In this document: positions 25,320 through 33,818 of the stretch, in pieces
Numbering within the stretch: the first letter of the stretch is position 1
How the letters are laid out: each line of letters begins with the position of its first letter
Assembly (NCBI GenBank): GCA_964251665.1
Contig: CAXUKO010000005.1
Location: 310,001-374,000, forward strand
Reading direction: 5' to 3'
From: JBBQLG01 sp964251665
GTDB lineage: Bacteria; Bacteroidota; Bacteroidia; Cytophagales; Spirosomataceae
DNA length: 64,000 bases
Translations under genes and position numbers: made by a program
The notes under the pieces: generated by a model
The model's input: only the letters and a program-made list of their open reading frames with translations
What the model was told of the DNA's origin: nothing
Databases searched by the model: none

Positions 25320-27767
25320 ATGGAGATTTCGTATAAATGGCTTTCTCAGTTCATTGACCTTTCTGAAGATCCGGAAACGGTGGGCCAGCGCCTGACCGCT
25401 ACCGGCCTTGAAGTTGAACATATCGAAAAAGTTGAGGCCATTCCCGGTGGCCTTGCCGGACTGGTTGTCGGCGAAGTGCTAACCTGTGAAAAACACCCCG
25501 AAGCGGATAAATTGAGCCTGACAACCGTTGACGCGGGTACCGGTCAGCCATTACCCATCGTTTGCGGAGCACCCAACGTTCGGGCGGGTCAGAAGGTGAT
25601 TGTGGCGCTGGTGGGTGCCACCCTGTACCCAACGGGTAAATCAGGGTCACCTGCCGAATCTTTTCAGATTAAAAAAGCTAAAATCCGGGGAGCGGCTTCC
25701 GAAGGTATGCTGTGCGCCGAAGATGAAATAGGCTTCGGCACATCGCATGACGGCATTATGGTGCTGACAACCGACCTGCCAAATGGTACCCCGGCGGCCC
25801 GTTATTTCAACCTCGAAGCGGATTACCGCATTGAAATTGGCCTTACGCCCAACCGGGCCGATGCCGCATCGCACCTTGGCGTGGCCCGCGATCTGAAGGC
25901 CGTTCTCAACCGGGAACTGACCCTACCTTCCGTCGCTGATTTTGCCGTCGCAAATACGGACCTGCCGATGGATGTGCGTGTGGACGATACCGAAGCCTGC
26001 CCCCGCTACTGTGGCGTAACGATCACCAACCTTACTGTCGGAGAATCGCCGGACTGGTTAAAACAGCGGTTGCTGAGCATTGGTCTGACGCCAATTAATA
26101 ACGTGGTCGATGTGACCAATTTTGTCTGTCACGACCTGGGTCAGCCCTTGCATGCCTTCGATGCCGATCAGATTACGGGGCATCAGGTTCGTGTGAAGAC
26201 ACTGCCCGCCGGAACTCCTTTTGTTACGCTCGACGGGGTGGAACGCAAGCTCTCCGCTACCGACCTGATGATTTGTGATGCCGAGAAACCCATGTGTATA
26301 GCGGGTGTTTTTGGCGGCAAGTCATCCGGGGTAACCACAGCAACAAATAAGATCTTTCTGGAGTCGGCGTATTTCTCTCCGGTATCCGTTCGGAAAACAG
26401 CGCAGTATCACGGCCTGAAAACAGATGCCTCGTTTCGGTTTGAACGCGGTACCGACCCGAACATGCCAATCTACGCGCTTAAACGGGCAGCCTTGCTGTT
26501 GCAGGAAATTGCGGGCGGAGTTGTCTCGTCGGAAATAACGGATATATACCCGAATCCGATTGAGGATTTCGTGGTGCCGGTATCCTACAAAAACATTGAC
26601 CGGCTGATTGGTATCAAACTCGACCACACGCTAATTCACCAAACCCTGCACAGTCTTGATATTCGGACAGAGAACCTAACGGAAGCAGGCTTCACGGCGC
26701 TGGTGCCGCCCTACCGGGTCGATGTAACCCGGGAGGCCGATGTGATCGAAGAGATTCTCCGGATTTATGGAGTCGACAACGTACCCCTGTCTGATCATCT
26801 TGGTGCGGATTCGCTGTCGGAGTTCCCCAAAACGGATGTCAACGAGTTACAGCGCCGGGTAAGTCAGGCGCTGGCAGCCACTGGTTTTTACGAAATCGTA
26901 ACAGTTTCGCTCACGCGGCCGTCTTACCACGATGCGATCCGGGCTATCCTTCCTGGTGCGGACGTTACGCTGCTGAATCCGCTGAGCGAAGACCTGTCCG
27001 TAATGCGGCAGTCGATGCTGTTCTCAACCCTGGAAACACTGGTCTACAACATCAACCGACGCCAGCGCGACACGAAAGTCTTTGACCTGGGGAAAGTATA
27101 TTACCGGAAACCGGGTCAGGCTGGTGAGTCAGGCAAATATGTGGAGAGTTACCGGCTGGCCCTCGCCCTGACGGGAAACCGCACTGCCGAAACCTGGCAG
27201 CACAAAGCTCAACCGGCCACGTATCACGATCTGGCGGCTGCGGTGCAAACGGTGCTGCATATGTTCCGGGTGAAAAATGTAGATACGCAACCCGCCGACA
27301 CAACGCTTTTTCAGTATGGGTTAACGTATCTGGTCAATAAAAAACCGGTAGTAAGTCTGGGTCTTGTTCAGCCAAAACTGGCTCGGTTAGTTGATTTGAA
27401 ACAACCCGTTTTCTACGCCGACTTTGACTGGACCGCGTTGACGAAACTGTACAACAGCAAGGTGGTTTACGACGAAGTACCTCGTTTCCCCGAAGTCCGG
27501 CGCGACCTCTCGCTGGTGCTTGACAAGGCGGTTTCGTTTGAACAAATTAACCGGCTGGCAGGGCAGACCGAGCGCAAACTGCTGCGGGCGGTCAACGTAT
27601 TCGATGTCTATGAGGGCGAAAATGTGGGGGCCGATAAAAAATCATATTCAGTGAATTTTACCCTGCAAGACTCCACTCAGACGCTTACTGACGCGGTAAT
27701 TGATAAAACAATGCAGCGGCTGATGAGTGCTTTCGAGCGGGAATTGGGGGCTATTATCCGTAAATAA
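25320..27767 (+). CDS. pheT: Phenylalanyl-tRNA synthetase beta subunit
   Basis: The 815-residue protein starts MEISYKWLSQFIDL, the standard PheT start; in-frame codons upstream (from 25260) are not expected to be translated. Domains in order: N-terminal segment and EMAP-type tRNA-binding domain (about 40-155), B3/B4 editing region (about 210-400, including NNVVDVTNFV and FRFERGTDP), B5 domain (about 405-480), synthetase-like core (about 490-700) and C-terminal ferredoxin-like anticodon domain (about 720-815, VPRFPEVRRDLSLVLDK). Length is normal. It precedes the coiled-coil, zapA and rny genes in a common Bacteroidota order. Confidence 0.96.
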   Translation: MEISYKWLSQFIDLSEDPETVGQRLTATGLEVEHIEKVEAIPGGLAGLVVGEVLTCEKHPEADKLSLTTVDAGTGQPLPIVCGAPNVRAGQKVIVALVGATLYPTGKSGSPAESFQIKKAKIRGAASEGMLCAEDEIGFGTSHDGIMVLTTDLPNGTPAARYFNLEADYRIEIGLTPNRADAASHLGVARDLKAVLNRELTLPSVADFAVANTDLPMDVRVDDTEACPRYCGVTITNLTVGESPDWLKQRLLSIGLTPINNVVDVTNFVCHDLGQPLHAFDADQITGHQVRVKTLPAGTPFVTLDGVERKLSATDLMICDAEKPMCIAGVFGGKSSGVTTATNKIFLESAYFSPVSVRKTAQYHGLKTDASFRFERGTDPNMPIYALKRAALLLQEIAGGVVSSEITDIYPNPIEDFVVPVSYKNIDRLIGIKLDHTLIHQTLHSLDIRTENLTEAGFTALVPPYRVDVTREADVIEEILRIYGVDNVPLSDHLGADSLSEFPKTDVNELQRRVSQALAATGFYEIVTVSLTRPSYHDAIRAILPGADVTLLNPLSEDLSVMRQSMLFSTLETLVYNINRRQRDTKVFDLGKVYYRKPGQAGESGKYVESYRLALALTGNRTAETWQHKAQPATYHDLAAAVQTVLHMFRVKNVDTQPADTTLFQYGLTYLVNKKPVVSLGLVQPKLARLVDLKQPVFYADFDWTALTKLYNSKVVYDEVPRFPEVRRDLSLVLDKAVSFEQINRLAGQTERKLLRAVNVFDVYEGENVGADKKSYSVNFTLQDSTQTLTDAVIDKTMQRLMSAFERELGAIIRK

Positions 27768-27817
27768 AGCGGCTGGTCGCCGGGCGATCAGCAAACGCTA
27801 TTTTTGATCTTTTTTAC

Positions 27818-28156
27818 ATGGGGAGTGAGTTTCAGGTTATTCTACAATTAGATGCGCTCATTCAGAAGAGTGAAGTGCTGATCCGTCTATTAGACGAAGC
27901 ACGTTTGCGCGTCCAACAGTTGGAAAGTGAAAATGAAACCCTGCAAAATACACTAAAGGACTACCAAAATCAGGTCAAACAGTTACAACGAAAACCAAAT
28001 GAATCGGCTCAAGTCTTTCTAAATCCGAAAGATTTGAGTAAGATTGTAAGCGACAACCCGACCAATACGGTCTCGAATGCCGAAATAAAACAAAAACTCG
28101 ACGAGTATATCCGGGAAATAGATCGGTGTATTGCTCACCTGAGTAGCTTGTCATAA
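27818..28156 (+). CDS. Short coiled-coil protein between pheT and zapA
   Basis: The 112-residue protein is mostly a coiled coil: IRLLDEARLRVQQLESENE followed by TLQNTLKDYQNQVKQL (about residues 20-65), with a charged C-terminal part (KQKLDEYIREIDRC). The position directly upstream of zapA and the small size suggest a division-related partner, comparable in shape to ZapB, but no recognisable ZapB sequence was seen. TATTTTTG at 27799-27806 fits a -7 box just upstream. It is 50 bases after pheT and 57 bases before zapA. Function is inferred from context only. Confidence 0.7.
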   Translation: MGSEFQVILQLDALIQKSEVLIRLLDEARLRVQQLESENETLQNTLKDYQNQVKQLQRKPNESAQVFLNPKDLSKIVSDNPTNTVSNAEIKQKLDEYIREIDRCIAHLSSLS

Positions 28157-28213
28157 ACCCAAACTGGTCATTGCTCCTGTCGATAAAAACAGGTATATGA
28201 CCTTCCGAAAACG

Positions 28214-28498
28214 ATGGACCAATTATCGATCCGCCTGAAAATCGTTGACCGGGAGTATGTGTTAAAAACACCCCCGGACGAAGAATTTTTCCTGCGCGAA
28301 GCCGGAAAGCTCATTCAGGAACGGATACGCCATCACCGCGAGTCAGGCGTCCGGGATATACAGGACGTAATGGCTATGGTAGCCCTTGAATGTCTGGTAG
28401 CCCGGCTGAAAGGCGACGATAAGGCCCAGCGATTTACGAAAATGGTAGTTGACAGAACCACTCAGTTAGACAAAGTCATTTCACCCTCGACCCAATAG
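28214..28498 (+). CDS. zapA: Cell division protein ZapA
   Basis: The 94-residue product has the ZapA form: an N-terminal beta region with LSIRLKIVDREYVLKTPPDE, then a long helix (LREAGKLIQERIRHHRESG) and a second helix (DVMAMVALECLVARLKGDD) for tetramer formation. ZapA bundles FtsZ filaments at the division ring. Position between pheT/coiled-coil and rny is common in Bacteroidota. Length is normal. The 113 bases between zapA and the rny start hold no recognised RNA gene. Confidence 0.9.
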   Translation: MDQLSIRLKIVDREYVLKTPPDEEFFLREAGKLIQERIRHHRESGVRDIQDVMAMVALECLVARLKGDDKAQRFTKMVVDRTTQLDKVISPSTQ

Positions 28499-28611
28499 AG
28501 ATTTGACTGACAACGATTTAACACCTGAATAGCGTAGAGTTTTTTCGGTGACAGACGTATCGCGGCCGGTTGTGCATAGTTTATGTTCAACCAAAAAACG
28601 ATATATGTTTC

Positions 28612-30243
28612 ATGGAAAACTCATTATTACTAATACTCCTGACCAACCTGCTGGCGTTGGGCGTTGGTGTATTTGTGGGCCGTAAAATGCTCAGCAAAGC
28701 CTTCGGCAGCAAAGAACGGGAAGCGGAAGAAAAAGCGTCCCTGATTCTTAAAAATGCTGAAATACAGGCCGAATCAATAAAGAAAGACCGGATGCTGGAA
28801 GCCAAGGAAAAATACCTGAAGCTGAAAGTTGAATTTGAAGAATCGACGAACCAAAAGAGAAATTTACTTCAGCAAAATGAAAACGCGCTCAAGCAGCGCG
28901 AGCAACAATTAAACCAACTGCGGGAACAAAGCAAACGCCGGGAAACCGAACTCGACGATCTGAAAAAAGCCGTTGACGAACAGCGAAAAACCCTTGATCA
29001 GCAGCGGAACGCGCTGGATCAGCAGAAAAATAGCCTTGCCCTTAAGTTTGAAGCGGCCGACAAACGGCAGGCCGAAGCCGATAAGATGCTGGCCGAACAG
29101 GTTAGCCAATTGGAACGCATCGCCAGCCTGACCGCCGACGAAGCCCGCGAACAACTCATCGACACGCTGAAGGCTGAAGCCGAAACACGGGCGTCGTCCT
29201 ACGTCAAAAACATCGTTGAAGAAGCGAAATTGACGGCCACCAAAGAAGCAAAAAAGGTGGTGATCGAAACCATTCAGCGGACGGCTACCGAACACGCCAT
29301 CGAAAACTGCGTATCAGTCTTTAACATCGAATCTGACGATGTAAAGGGTAAGATTATCGGGCGCGAAGGTCGTAATATCCGCGCGCTGGAAGCCGCTACG
29401 GGCGTTGAGTTCATTGTCGATGATACACCGGAAGCTATTATCATTTCAGGGTTCGATCCCGTCCGGCGGGAGATCGCCCGCCTGTCGCTACACCGGCTGG
29501 TGCAGGATGGCCGGATTCACCCCGCCCGTATTGAGGAGGTCGTTGCCAAGACCCGCAAAAACATCGAGGATGAAATTGTTGAGATTGGCGAACGGACTGT
29601 TATCGACCTCGGCATTCATGGCCTGCACCCGGAACTGATCAAGATGGTAGGCCGGATGCGTTTCCGGTCCAGTTACGGTCAGAATCTGTTGCAGCACTCA
29701 CGCGAGGTAGCTAAGCTTTGCGCCACTATGGCGGCCGAACTGGGGCTGAACGCCAAGCTGGCGAAACGGGCCGGTCTGCTCCACGATATTGGTAAAGTCT
29801 GGCATGAAGAGGCCGAATTGCCCCACGCCATTCTGGGTATGGAGTTGGCGAAGAAGTACAAAGAGAACCCCGAGGTTATCAATGCCATTGGTGCTCACCA
29901 CGACGAGATCGAGATGACCACCATGATTTCGCCCATTGTGCAGGTATGCGATGCCGTATCAGGCTCGCGGCCCGGAGCCCGACGCGAAATGATGGAGTCG
30001 TATATCAAGCGGCTGAAAGAGCTTGAATTGCTGGCCACTAATTTCCCCGGTGTTCAGAAGTGTTACGCTATTCAGGCGGGCCGCGAACTCCGCGTGATGG
30101 TCGACGCCGATCATGTGACCGATGACCGGGCGAACACACTATCGTACGAAATCTCGCAGAAAATCGAGAAAGAAATGCAGTATCCCGGCCAGATTAAAGT
30201 GACGGTTATTCGCGAGATGCGGGCCGTTGCCTATGCCAAATAG
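28612..30243 (+). CDS. rny: Ribonuclease Y
   Basis: RNase Y is a membrane-bound endoribonuclease that starts mRNA decay. The ATG at 28612 gives 543 residues: an N-terminal membrane helix (SLLLILLTNLLALGVGVFVG), a long coiled coil (about 35-200), a KH RNA-binding domain (about 230-295, GKIIGREGRNIRALEAATG) and an HD domain (about 355-450) with HSREVAKL and LLHDIGKV as metal-binding elements. A TTG 42 bases upstream would add a tail that family members lack. The gene ends 3 bases before a hairpin pair and is convergent with a Nif3-like gene. Confidence 0.95.
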   Translation: MENSLLLILLTNLLALGVGVFVGRKMLSKAFGSKEREAEEKASLILKNAEIQAESIKKDRMLEAKEKYLKLKVEFEESTNQKRNLLQQNENALKQREQQLNQLREQSKRRETELDDLKKAVDEQRKTLDQQRNALDQQKNSLALKFEAADKRQAEADKMLAEQVSQLERIASLTADEAREQLIDTLKAEAETRASSYVKNIVEEAKLTATKEAKKVVIETIQRTATEHAIENCVSVFNIESDDVKGKIIGREGRNIRALEAATGVEFIVDDTPEAIIISGFDPVRREIARLSLHRLVQDGRIHPARIEEVVAKTRKNIEDEIVEIGERTVIDLGIHGLHPELIKMVGRMRFRSSYGQNLLQHSREVAKLCATMAAELGLNAKLAKRAGLLHDIGKVWHEEAELPHAILGMELAKKYKENPEVINAIGAHHDEIEMTTMISPIVQVCDAVSGSRPGARREMMESYIKRLKELELLATNFPGVQKCYAIQAGRELRVMVDADHVTDDRANTLSYEISQKIEKEMQYPGQIKVTVIREMRAVAYAK

Positions 30244-30246
30244 CGT

Positions 30247-30272
30247 GGTGTCGGGTTCTCAAACCCGACACC
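30247..30272. repeat. Short perfect hairpin after rny
   Basis: GGTGTCGGGTT, loop CTCA, then the complementary 11-base arm. Such GGTGTCGGG hairpins look like dispersed intergenic elements. It is followed at once by a stronger terminator-type hairpin. Confidence 0.65.
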
Positions 30273-30276
30273 GTAA

Positions 30277-30322
30277 CGTAAAAGCAGAAAAGACCGGCTT
30301 CCCGGTCTTTTCTGCTTTTACG
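30277..30322. terminator. Bidirectional terminator between rny and the Nif3-like gene
   Basis: A perfect 21-base-pair stem (30277-30297 with 30302-30322, loop CTTC). The arm contains AAAAGCAGAAAAGACCGG. It overlaps the stop codon of the Nif3-like gene (ending at 30318), so its right arm is coding. The related arm GCAGAAAGACCGG is used again at 54564-54607. Confidence 0.8.
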
Positions 30323-31052
30323 GCGCTTTATCTGGTAGAAACGTTAGCACGGCAAGCTCCGGGTAATGTATATGCAGAATTGAAGCTAAGGTATGTAAGC
30401 CCCACTCTTCGCTTCGCCGATGGCCAACCGCTATCACAGCCATACCAGTTTCATCGACCGCTTTTTGTGCTGATTTCCGGTATTGTCCGGTCAGGTACAG
30501 GCTGGCTCCCCGCTTCGCTGCTTCCAGAATCAATTGGTCGTTCATTGCCCCAACCACCGCCACTCGATTCAATAAATCAGCCCGTCCGGGAACAGTCTGA
30601 TCGTACCCCCCAAAGGCCTGTTCTACCCAATGGCACCAATTCATGAACGTACGGGACGGGAGATCTCCAATCGTCCCAATAGCACGGGCTGGCAGCGCTT
30701 CCGTTTGTTTATAGCCTATTGGCTCAACCGCTGTCAGGCCGAGTTGATTTGCCAGCGGCTGGTTGAATCCCATCGTCAGTGTTTCGTCAAAAGGCAAGTG
30801 ATTATAGAGTACACTTACATCGGATGGCAGCGCATCCGGCGCTAACTGCCACGGCCGGTGTACCCACAGCGCATCTACCTGTTGTCCAACGACCCAGTTG
30901 GTCAGCGCAGGGCCGGGTTCGAGAGCCAGCCCTAACCGCCTGACAGGCCGGTTCGAGCGTTTATACAGTCCGCCCTGCTCAGTCGGAGGGTACCGATGGA
31001 CGTTGAAATAAGTGGCCAAAAAATGAGCTATGTCAGCCGAAAAAAGGGTCAT
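30318..31052 (-). CDS. Nif3-like dinuclear metal centre protein (compact form)
   Basis: The 244-residue protein has the two metal-binding ends of the Nif3 family: YNHLPFDETLTMGFN (first ligand region) and GHRRSEEWGLHTLAS (His and Glu ligands near the C-terminus), with GASLYLTGQYRKSAQ before it. It is shorter than many Nif3 proteins and lacks the inserted PII-like domain found in the longer type. Biochemical roles differ between members (GTP cyclohydrolase-like fold), so no reaction is assigned. It is convergent with rny and divergent from hflX. Its stop lies inside the shared terminator stem. Confidence 0.85.
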   Translation of the reverse strand: MTLFSADIAHFLATYFNVHRYPPTEQGGLYKRSNRPVRRLGLALEPGPALTNWVVGQQVDALWVHRPWQLAPDALPSDVSVLYNHLPFDETLTMGFNQPLANQLGLTAVEPIGYKQTEALPARAIGTIGDLPSRTFMNWCHWVEQAFGGYDQTVPGRADLLNRVAVVGAMNDQLILEAAKRGASLYLTGQYRKSAQKAVDETGMAVIAVGHRRSEEWGLHTLASILHIHYPELAVLTFLPDKAP

Positions 31053-31138
31053 TTTGCGAAAAACAGGTAAACGTATATACCGAAACTTTTAGCGGTTGCG
31101 GGTAGTTTTATTTCTTTACGAGACAGACTAAATCCGAT

Positions 31139-32398
31139 ATGCACGATACCCACGAAAAACCCGAAACCGCTGTACTGGTGGCCTTGGTCACGCAGAAGCA
31201 ATCAGCCGAGCGGACGCAGGAATATTTGGATGAACTGGCTTTTCTGGCCGAGACATCCGGTGTTACAACCTTGAAATCATTCTCTCAGCGCCTTGACCGG
31301 CCCGATACACGCACGTATGTAGGCAAAGGAAAATTAGAAGAGATTCAGACATACATTATCGAACACCCGGTGGACATGATCATTTTCGATGATGATCTGA
31401 CGCCATCACAGGTACGGAATCTGGAGGACACGTTCAAGGAAATCAAAGTCCTTGACCGCAGCCTGCTGATTTTGAACATCTTTTCGATGCGGGCGCAAAC
31501 TGCACAGGCCCGCGTGCAGGTCGAACTGGCTCAGTACCAGTACCTGTATCCCCGCCTGACCCGGATGTGGTCGCACTTAACCAGCCAGAAAGGGGGCGTT
31601 GGGATGCGCGGACCGGGTGAGACCGAGTTGGAAACGGACCGCCGGATTGTGAAAGACCGGATTGCATTTCTGAAAGAAAAACTGGAGAAAATCGACCGGC
31701 AGAGTCAGACCCGGCGTAAAGAGCGTGATCGCTTAGTGCGGGTTGCCCTGGTGGGGTACACCAACGTGGGCAAGTCGACACTGATGCGGACGCTGGCCAA
31801 GTCGGACGTATTTGCCGAGAACAAACTCTTCGCTACTGTGGATTCGACCGTGCGGAAAGTTGTGCTGGGCAACATTCCGTTTCTGTTGACCGATACCGTT
31901 GGGTTTATTCGTAAACTGCCAACTACCCTTATCGAATCGTTTAAGTCAACGCTCGATGAGGTGCGTGAAGCAGACATTCTGCTGCACGTGGTCGATGTGT
32001 CCCATCCGTTGTTTGAAGAGCAGATCGAAGTTGTCAATACCACACTGGCGGAGATTGGCGCAGCCGATAAACCGGTTGTCCTGATCTTTAACAAGATGGA
32101 TAAATTCGAGATCCGGGACGAATGGCTGGATAGCGAACCGGAGGAAGACGACGTGCATGAGCCTGTATCCGTTGCGGTTCAGCAGCGCACCGCCCTCGAC
32201 TACCTCAAGAAGACTTATCTGGCCCAGAAGGCCGAGCACGTTGTATTTATCTCAGCTGAAAATCGGGAAAACATCGACGAACTGCGTGACCTGCTTTATC
32301 AGATGGTTCGGGAACGCCATTACAGCATTTACCCCAACTGGAAAGACATTCCACTGGGCGAACTGGCCGATCAGGCCGGTGATGGTTTGGGGTTGTGA
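31139..32398 (+). CDS. hflX: GTPase HflX
   Basis: HflX is a ribosome-binding GTPase that splits stalled or heat-damaged 70S ribosomes. The 419-residue protein has the N-terminal HflX domain (about residues 10-190, with TYVGKGKLEEIQ, KGGVGMRGPGETELETDRR and a helical coiled arm), then the G domain: LVGYTNVGKSTLMRTL (G1), TVDSTVRKV (G2 region), LLTDTVGFIRKLP (G3) and VLIFNKMDKFE (G4). Length is normal. A terminator (32431-32464) separates it from the tRNA-Arg gene 71 bases downstream. Confidence 0.95.
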   Translation: MHDTHEKPETAVLVALVTQKQSAERTQEYLDELAFLAETSGVTTLKSFSQRLDRPDTRTYVGKGKLEEIQTYIIEHPVDMIIFDDDLTPSQVRNLEDTFKEIKVLDRSLLILNIFSMRAQTAQARVQVELAQYQYLYPRLTRMWSHLTSQKGGVGMRGPGETELETDRRIVKDRIAFLKEKLEKIDRQSQTRRKERDRLVRVALVGYTNVGKSTLMRTLAKSDVFAENKLFATVDSTVRKVVLGNIPFLLTDTVGFIRKLPTTLIESFKSTLDEVREADILLHVVDVSHPLFEEQIEVVNTTLAEIGAADKPVVLIFNKMDKFEIRDEWLDSEPEEDDVHEPVSVAVQQRTALDYLKKTYLAQKAEHVVFISAENRENIDELRDLLYQMVRERHYSIYPNWKDIPLGELADQAGDGLGL

Positions 32399-32430
32399 GT
32401 TTATTTTGAGAGTTTTGCGTACGAATCAGG

Positions 32431-32464
32431 AGCCTGTAAGGTCATGAACACTTTACAGGCTTTT
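32431..32464 (+). terminator. hflX terminator
   Basis: AGCCTGTAA pairs with the later TTACAGGCT across a 12-13 base loop and is followed by a short T-tract. It ends 4 bases before the tRNA, leaving the tRNA little room for a promoter other than one inside the hairpin region. Confidence 0.7.
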
Positions 32465-32468
32465 CAAT

Positions 32469-32540
32469 GGCTTTGTAGTTCAACGGATAGAATAGACGTT
32501 TCCTAAACGTTAGATCCGGGTTCGATTCCCGGCGAAGCCA
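32469..32540 (+). tRNA. tRNA-Arg (anticodon CCT)
   Basis: A complete cloverleaf can be drawn: acceptor stem GGCTTTG with CGAAGCC (one G-U pair), D-arm region, a 5-base-pair anticodon stem GACGT/ACGTT around the loop TTCCTAA (anticodon CCT, codon AGG), and T-arm CCGGG, loop TTCGATT, CCCGG. Discriminator is A at 32540; the CCA end is not encoded. Length is 72 bases. Two degenerate copies of its 3' half follow at once. Confidence 0.95.
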
Positions 32541-32547
32541 CTTTCTG

Positions 32548-32612
32548 TAGACGTTTCCTAAACGTTGATCCGGCCGGGACGCCGGTCCGATTCAATTCCC
32601 GGCGAAGCCACT
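32548..32612 (+). pseudogene. tRNA-Arg 3'-half copy 1
   Basis: TAGACGTTTCCTAAACGTT repeats the anticodon arm of the preceding tRNA exactly (19 bases), and ATTCCCGGCGAAGCCACT repeats its 3' end (18 bases, running to two bases past the tRNA). The stretch between is 15 bases longer than in the tRNA and can fold as its own stem (CCGGC with GCCGG). The 5' acceptor strand and D-arm are missing. Confidence 0.8.
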
Positions 32613-32624
32613 CTGTTCCCATTG

Positions 32625-32684
32625 ACACGTTTCCTAAACGTCAGATCAAACCGGAACCACGGTCTAGTCTCCGGCGAAGCCACT
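32625..32684 (+). pseudogene. tRNA-Arg 3'-half copy 2
   Basis: ACGTTTCCTAAACGT (15 bases) and CCGGCGAAGCCACT (14 bases) repeat the anticodon arm and the 3' end of the tRNA. The middle differs from both other copies yet still allows a stem (CCGGA with TCCGG). The copy ends are 70 and 72 bases apart, giving a regular array. Confidence 0.75.
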
Positions 32685-32740
32685 ATTTAATTAAAGCGTT
32701 TTCTACTGGCTTGTGTTCTACCTTCAAACACAGGAAGATC

Positions 32741-32896
32741 ATGGCTCACGAGGAAAAGAAGAACAAGAACATCAAGAAAGTGGCGACAAAGGCTCCCAAA
32801 GTACATGGTGCGCCTAAAGTGCCCAAATACGAACAGAGCGAAACCGGTTTTACACCCCTAAGCGTTCCGTCTAAGGATAAAAAGAGCGCGAAGTAA
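32741..32896 (+). CDS. Small lysine-rich protein, unknown function
   Basis: The ATG at 32741, preceded by an AGGAAG-like ribosome-binding sequence, gives 51 residues starting MAHEEKKNKNIKKVATKAP, followed by KVHGAPKVPKYEQSETGF. A start further upstream (32711) would lack such a site. About a quarter of the residues are Lys, with Pro-spaced KxPK motifs, so a nucleic-acid or ribosome contact is conceivable but not shown. It lies 57 bases after the second tRNA-like copy and ends at a good terminator. No family was recognised. Confidence 0.65.
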   Translation: MAHEEKKNKNIKKVATKAPKVHGAPKVPKYEQSETGFTPLSVPSKDKKSAK

Positions 32897-32913
32897 ACCC
32901 ACAATTACCCAGG

Positions 32914-32939
32914 GGGCCGCGTTCATGCGGCCCTTTTTT
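32914..32939 (+). terminator. Terminator after the small basic protein
   Basis: GGGCCGC, loop GTTCAT, GCGGCCC, followed by a run of seven T residues. This is the clearest intrinsic terminator of the region. Confidence 0.85.
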
Positions 32940-33043
32940 ATTGCTCTTATCAGGGCAAATTACTTCGTCTACCCCCTCAGTTCGTAGCAAACTGGTTTTA
33001 ACGGTGTTCGTTAAAACTACAGGTAAGTCAGCTACATAACTAC

Positions 33044-33157
33044 ATGCGGTTCAAACCAGAAAAGCCGGAGCGTAACCCGCCCGGCTTTATCAAAACGATG
33101 TGGAAAATGCGCAAAGAACAGCGACTCAATGGCAATGGTTACTCTACCACTGACTAA
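33044..33157 (+). CDS. Candidate small protein of 37 residues
   Basis: An open frame starting ATGCGG gives MRFKPEKPERNPPGFIKT and then MWKMRKEQRLNGNGYSTTD. The composition is basic and protein-like, and codon choice resembles the neighbours. It overlaps the end of the convergent TetR gene by 14 bases. A partial stem (AAAGCCGG with CCGGCTTT, about 33060-33086) lies within it, which could instead mean it is just the TetR terminator region. No family recognised. Confidence 0.35.
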   Translation: MRFKPEKPERNPPGFIKTMWKMRKEQRLNGNGYSTTD

Positions 33158-33818
33158 CCGGCATGGCAGTCGCTCTGAGCTGCACCCCGATGTTGGTAGC
33201 TGGTGACTCAACCGCCATTTTATTCAACGCACTGTAAATAACACGGACAGCATTTTCGATCCGCTGCCAGCCTTCCTCGCTCCGCAGGTCAAGGCCAATC
33301 ATAGTCCGGTTGTTTTGCGCCATGATCGTCAGATACGACATAGCACCCAGAATTACGGCCGAGAGCGCTTTGGTATCGGCACCCTCTACAAACGACAGCT
33401 GCTCAACCAGGCGCGTCATTTCTTCATCAACTGCCTTACTGGTGATATCGGCTGTTGAATCGTTTTCAACGATTGTTGCTTTGATTACTTCACGAGCTGC
33501 TTTCAGGCTGCGGAACGAACGGTAGGTTTGTAGCACCTGACGGGACCAGATTTTAGCCACATCCGACTCGTGCATAGGGCGGATCTGATCAAGTACAACG
33601 GGGGTAAGCAACGGAAACAGTTTACCCATTTTTACGTAGTAATGCATCAGGCCGTCAATACCGCCAAAATACCGGTAGATAAGCACTTTACTAACGCCAG
33701 CTTTTTCGGCTACCCGGTTTACACCTACGCCTTCCAGGCCATGCTCGGCTATTACTTCTTCCAGAGCCTCTACAATGCGCTGAGTGGTTTTGTCCCGGTT
33801 CCTTGTTAGCTTTTCCAT
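33144..33818 (-). CDS. TetR/AcrR-family transcriptional regulator
   Basis: The 224-residue protein has the N-terminal TetR DNA-binding domain: TTQRIVEALEEVIAEHGLEG then VGVNRVAEKAGVSKVLIYRYF, with the recognition helix in SKVLIYRYFGG. The C-terminal ligand domain (about 60-224) has no recognised ligand motif. TetR proteins repress nearby genes in response to small molecules; the AT-rich 546-base region upstream probably holds its promoter and operator. No transporter gene is adjacent, so the target may be elsewhere or the gene itself. Confidence 0.9.
   Translation of the reverse strand: MEKLTRNRDKTTQRIVEALEEVIAEHGLEGVGVNRVAEKAGVSKVLIYRYFGGIDGLMHYYVKMGKLFPLLTPVVLDQIRPMHESDVAKIWSRQVLQTYRSFRSLKAAREVIKATIVENDSTADITSKAVDEEMTRLVEQLSFVEGADTKALSAVILGAMSYLTIMAQNNRTMIGLDLRSEEGWQRIENAVRVIYSALNKMAVESPATNIGVQLRATAMPVSQW

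Noticed and set aside
28499..28611. 6S RNA or other RNA gene between zapA and rny, as found near zapA in some bacteria
   Set aside because: The gap is only 113 bases and shows no long stem with a central bubble.
32541..32690. Complete extra tRNA genes
   Set aside because: The acceptor 5' strand and D-arm are missing in both copies, so they cannot fold as normal tRNAs.
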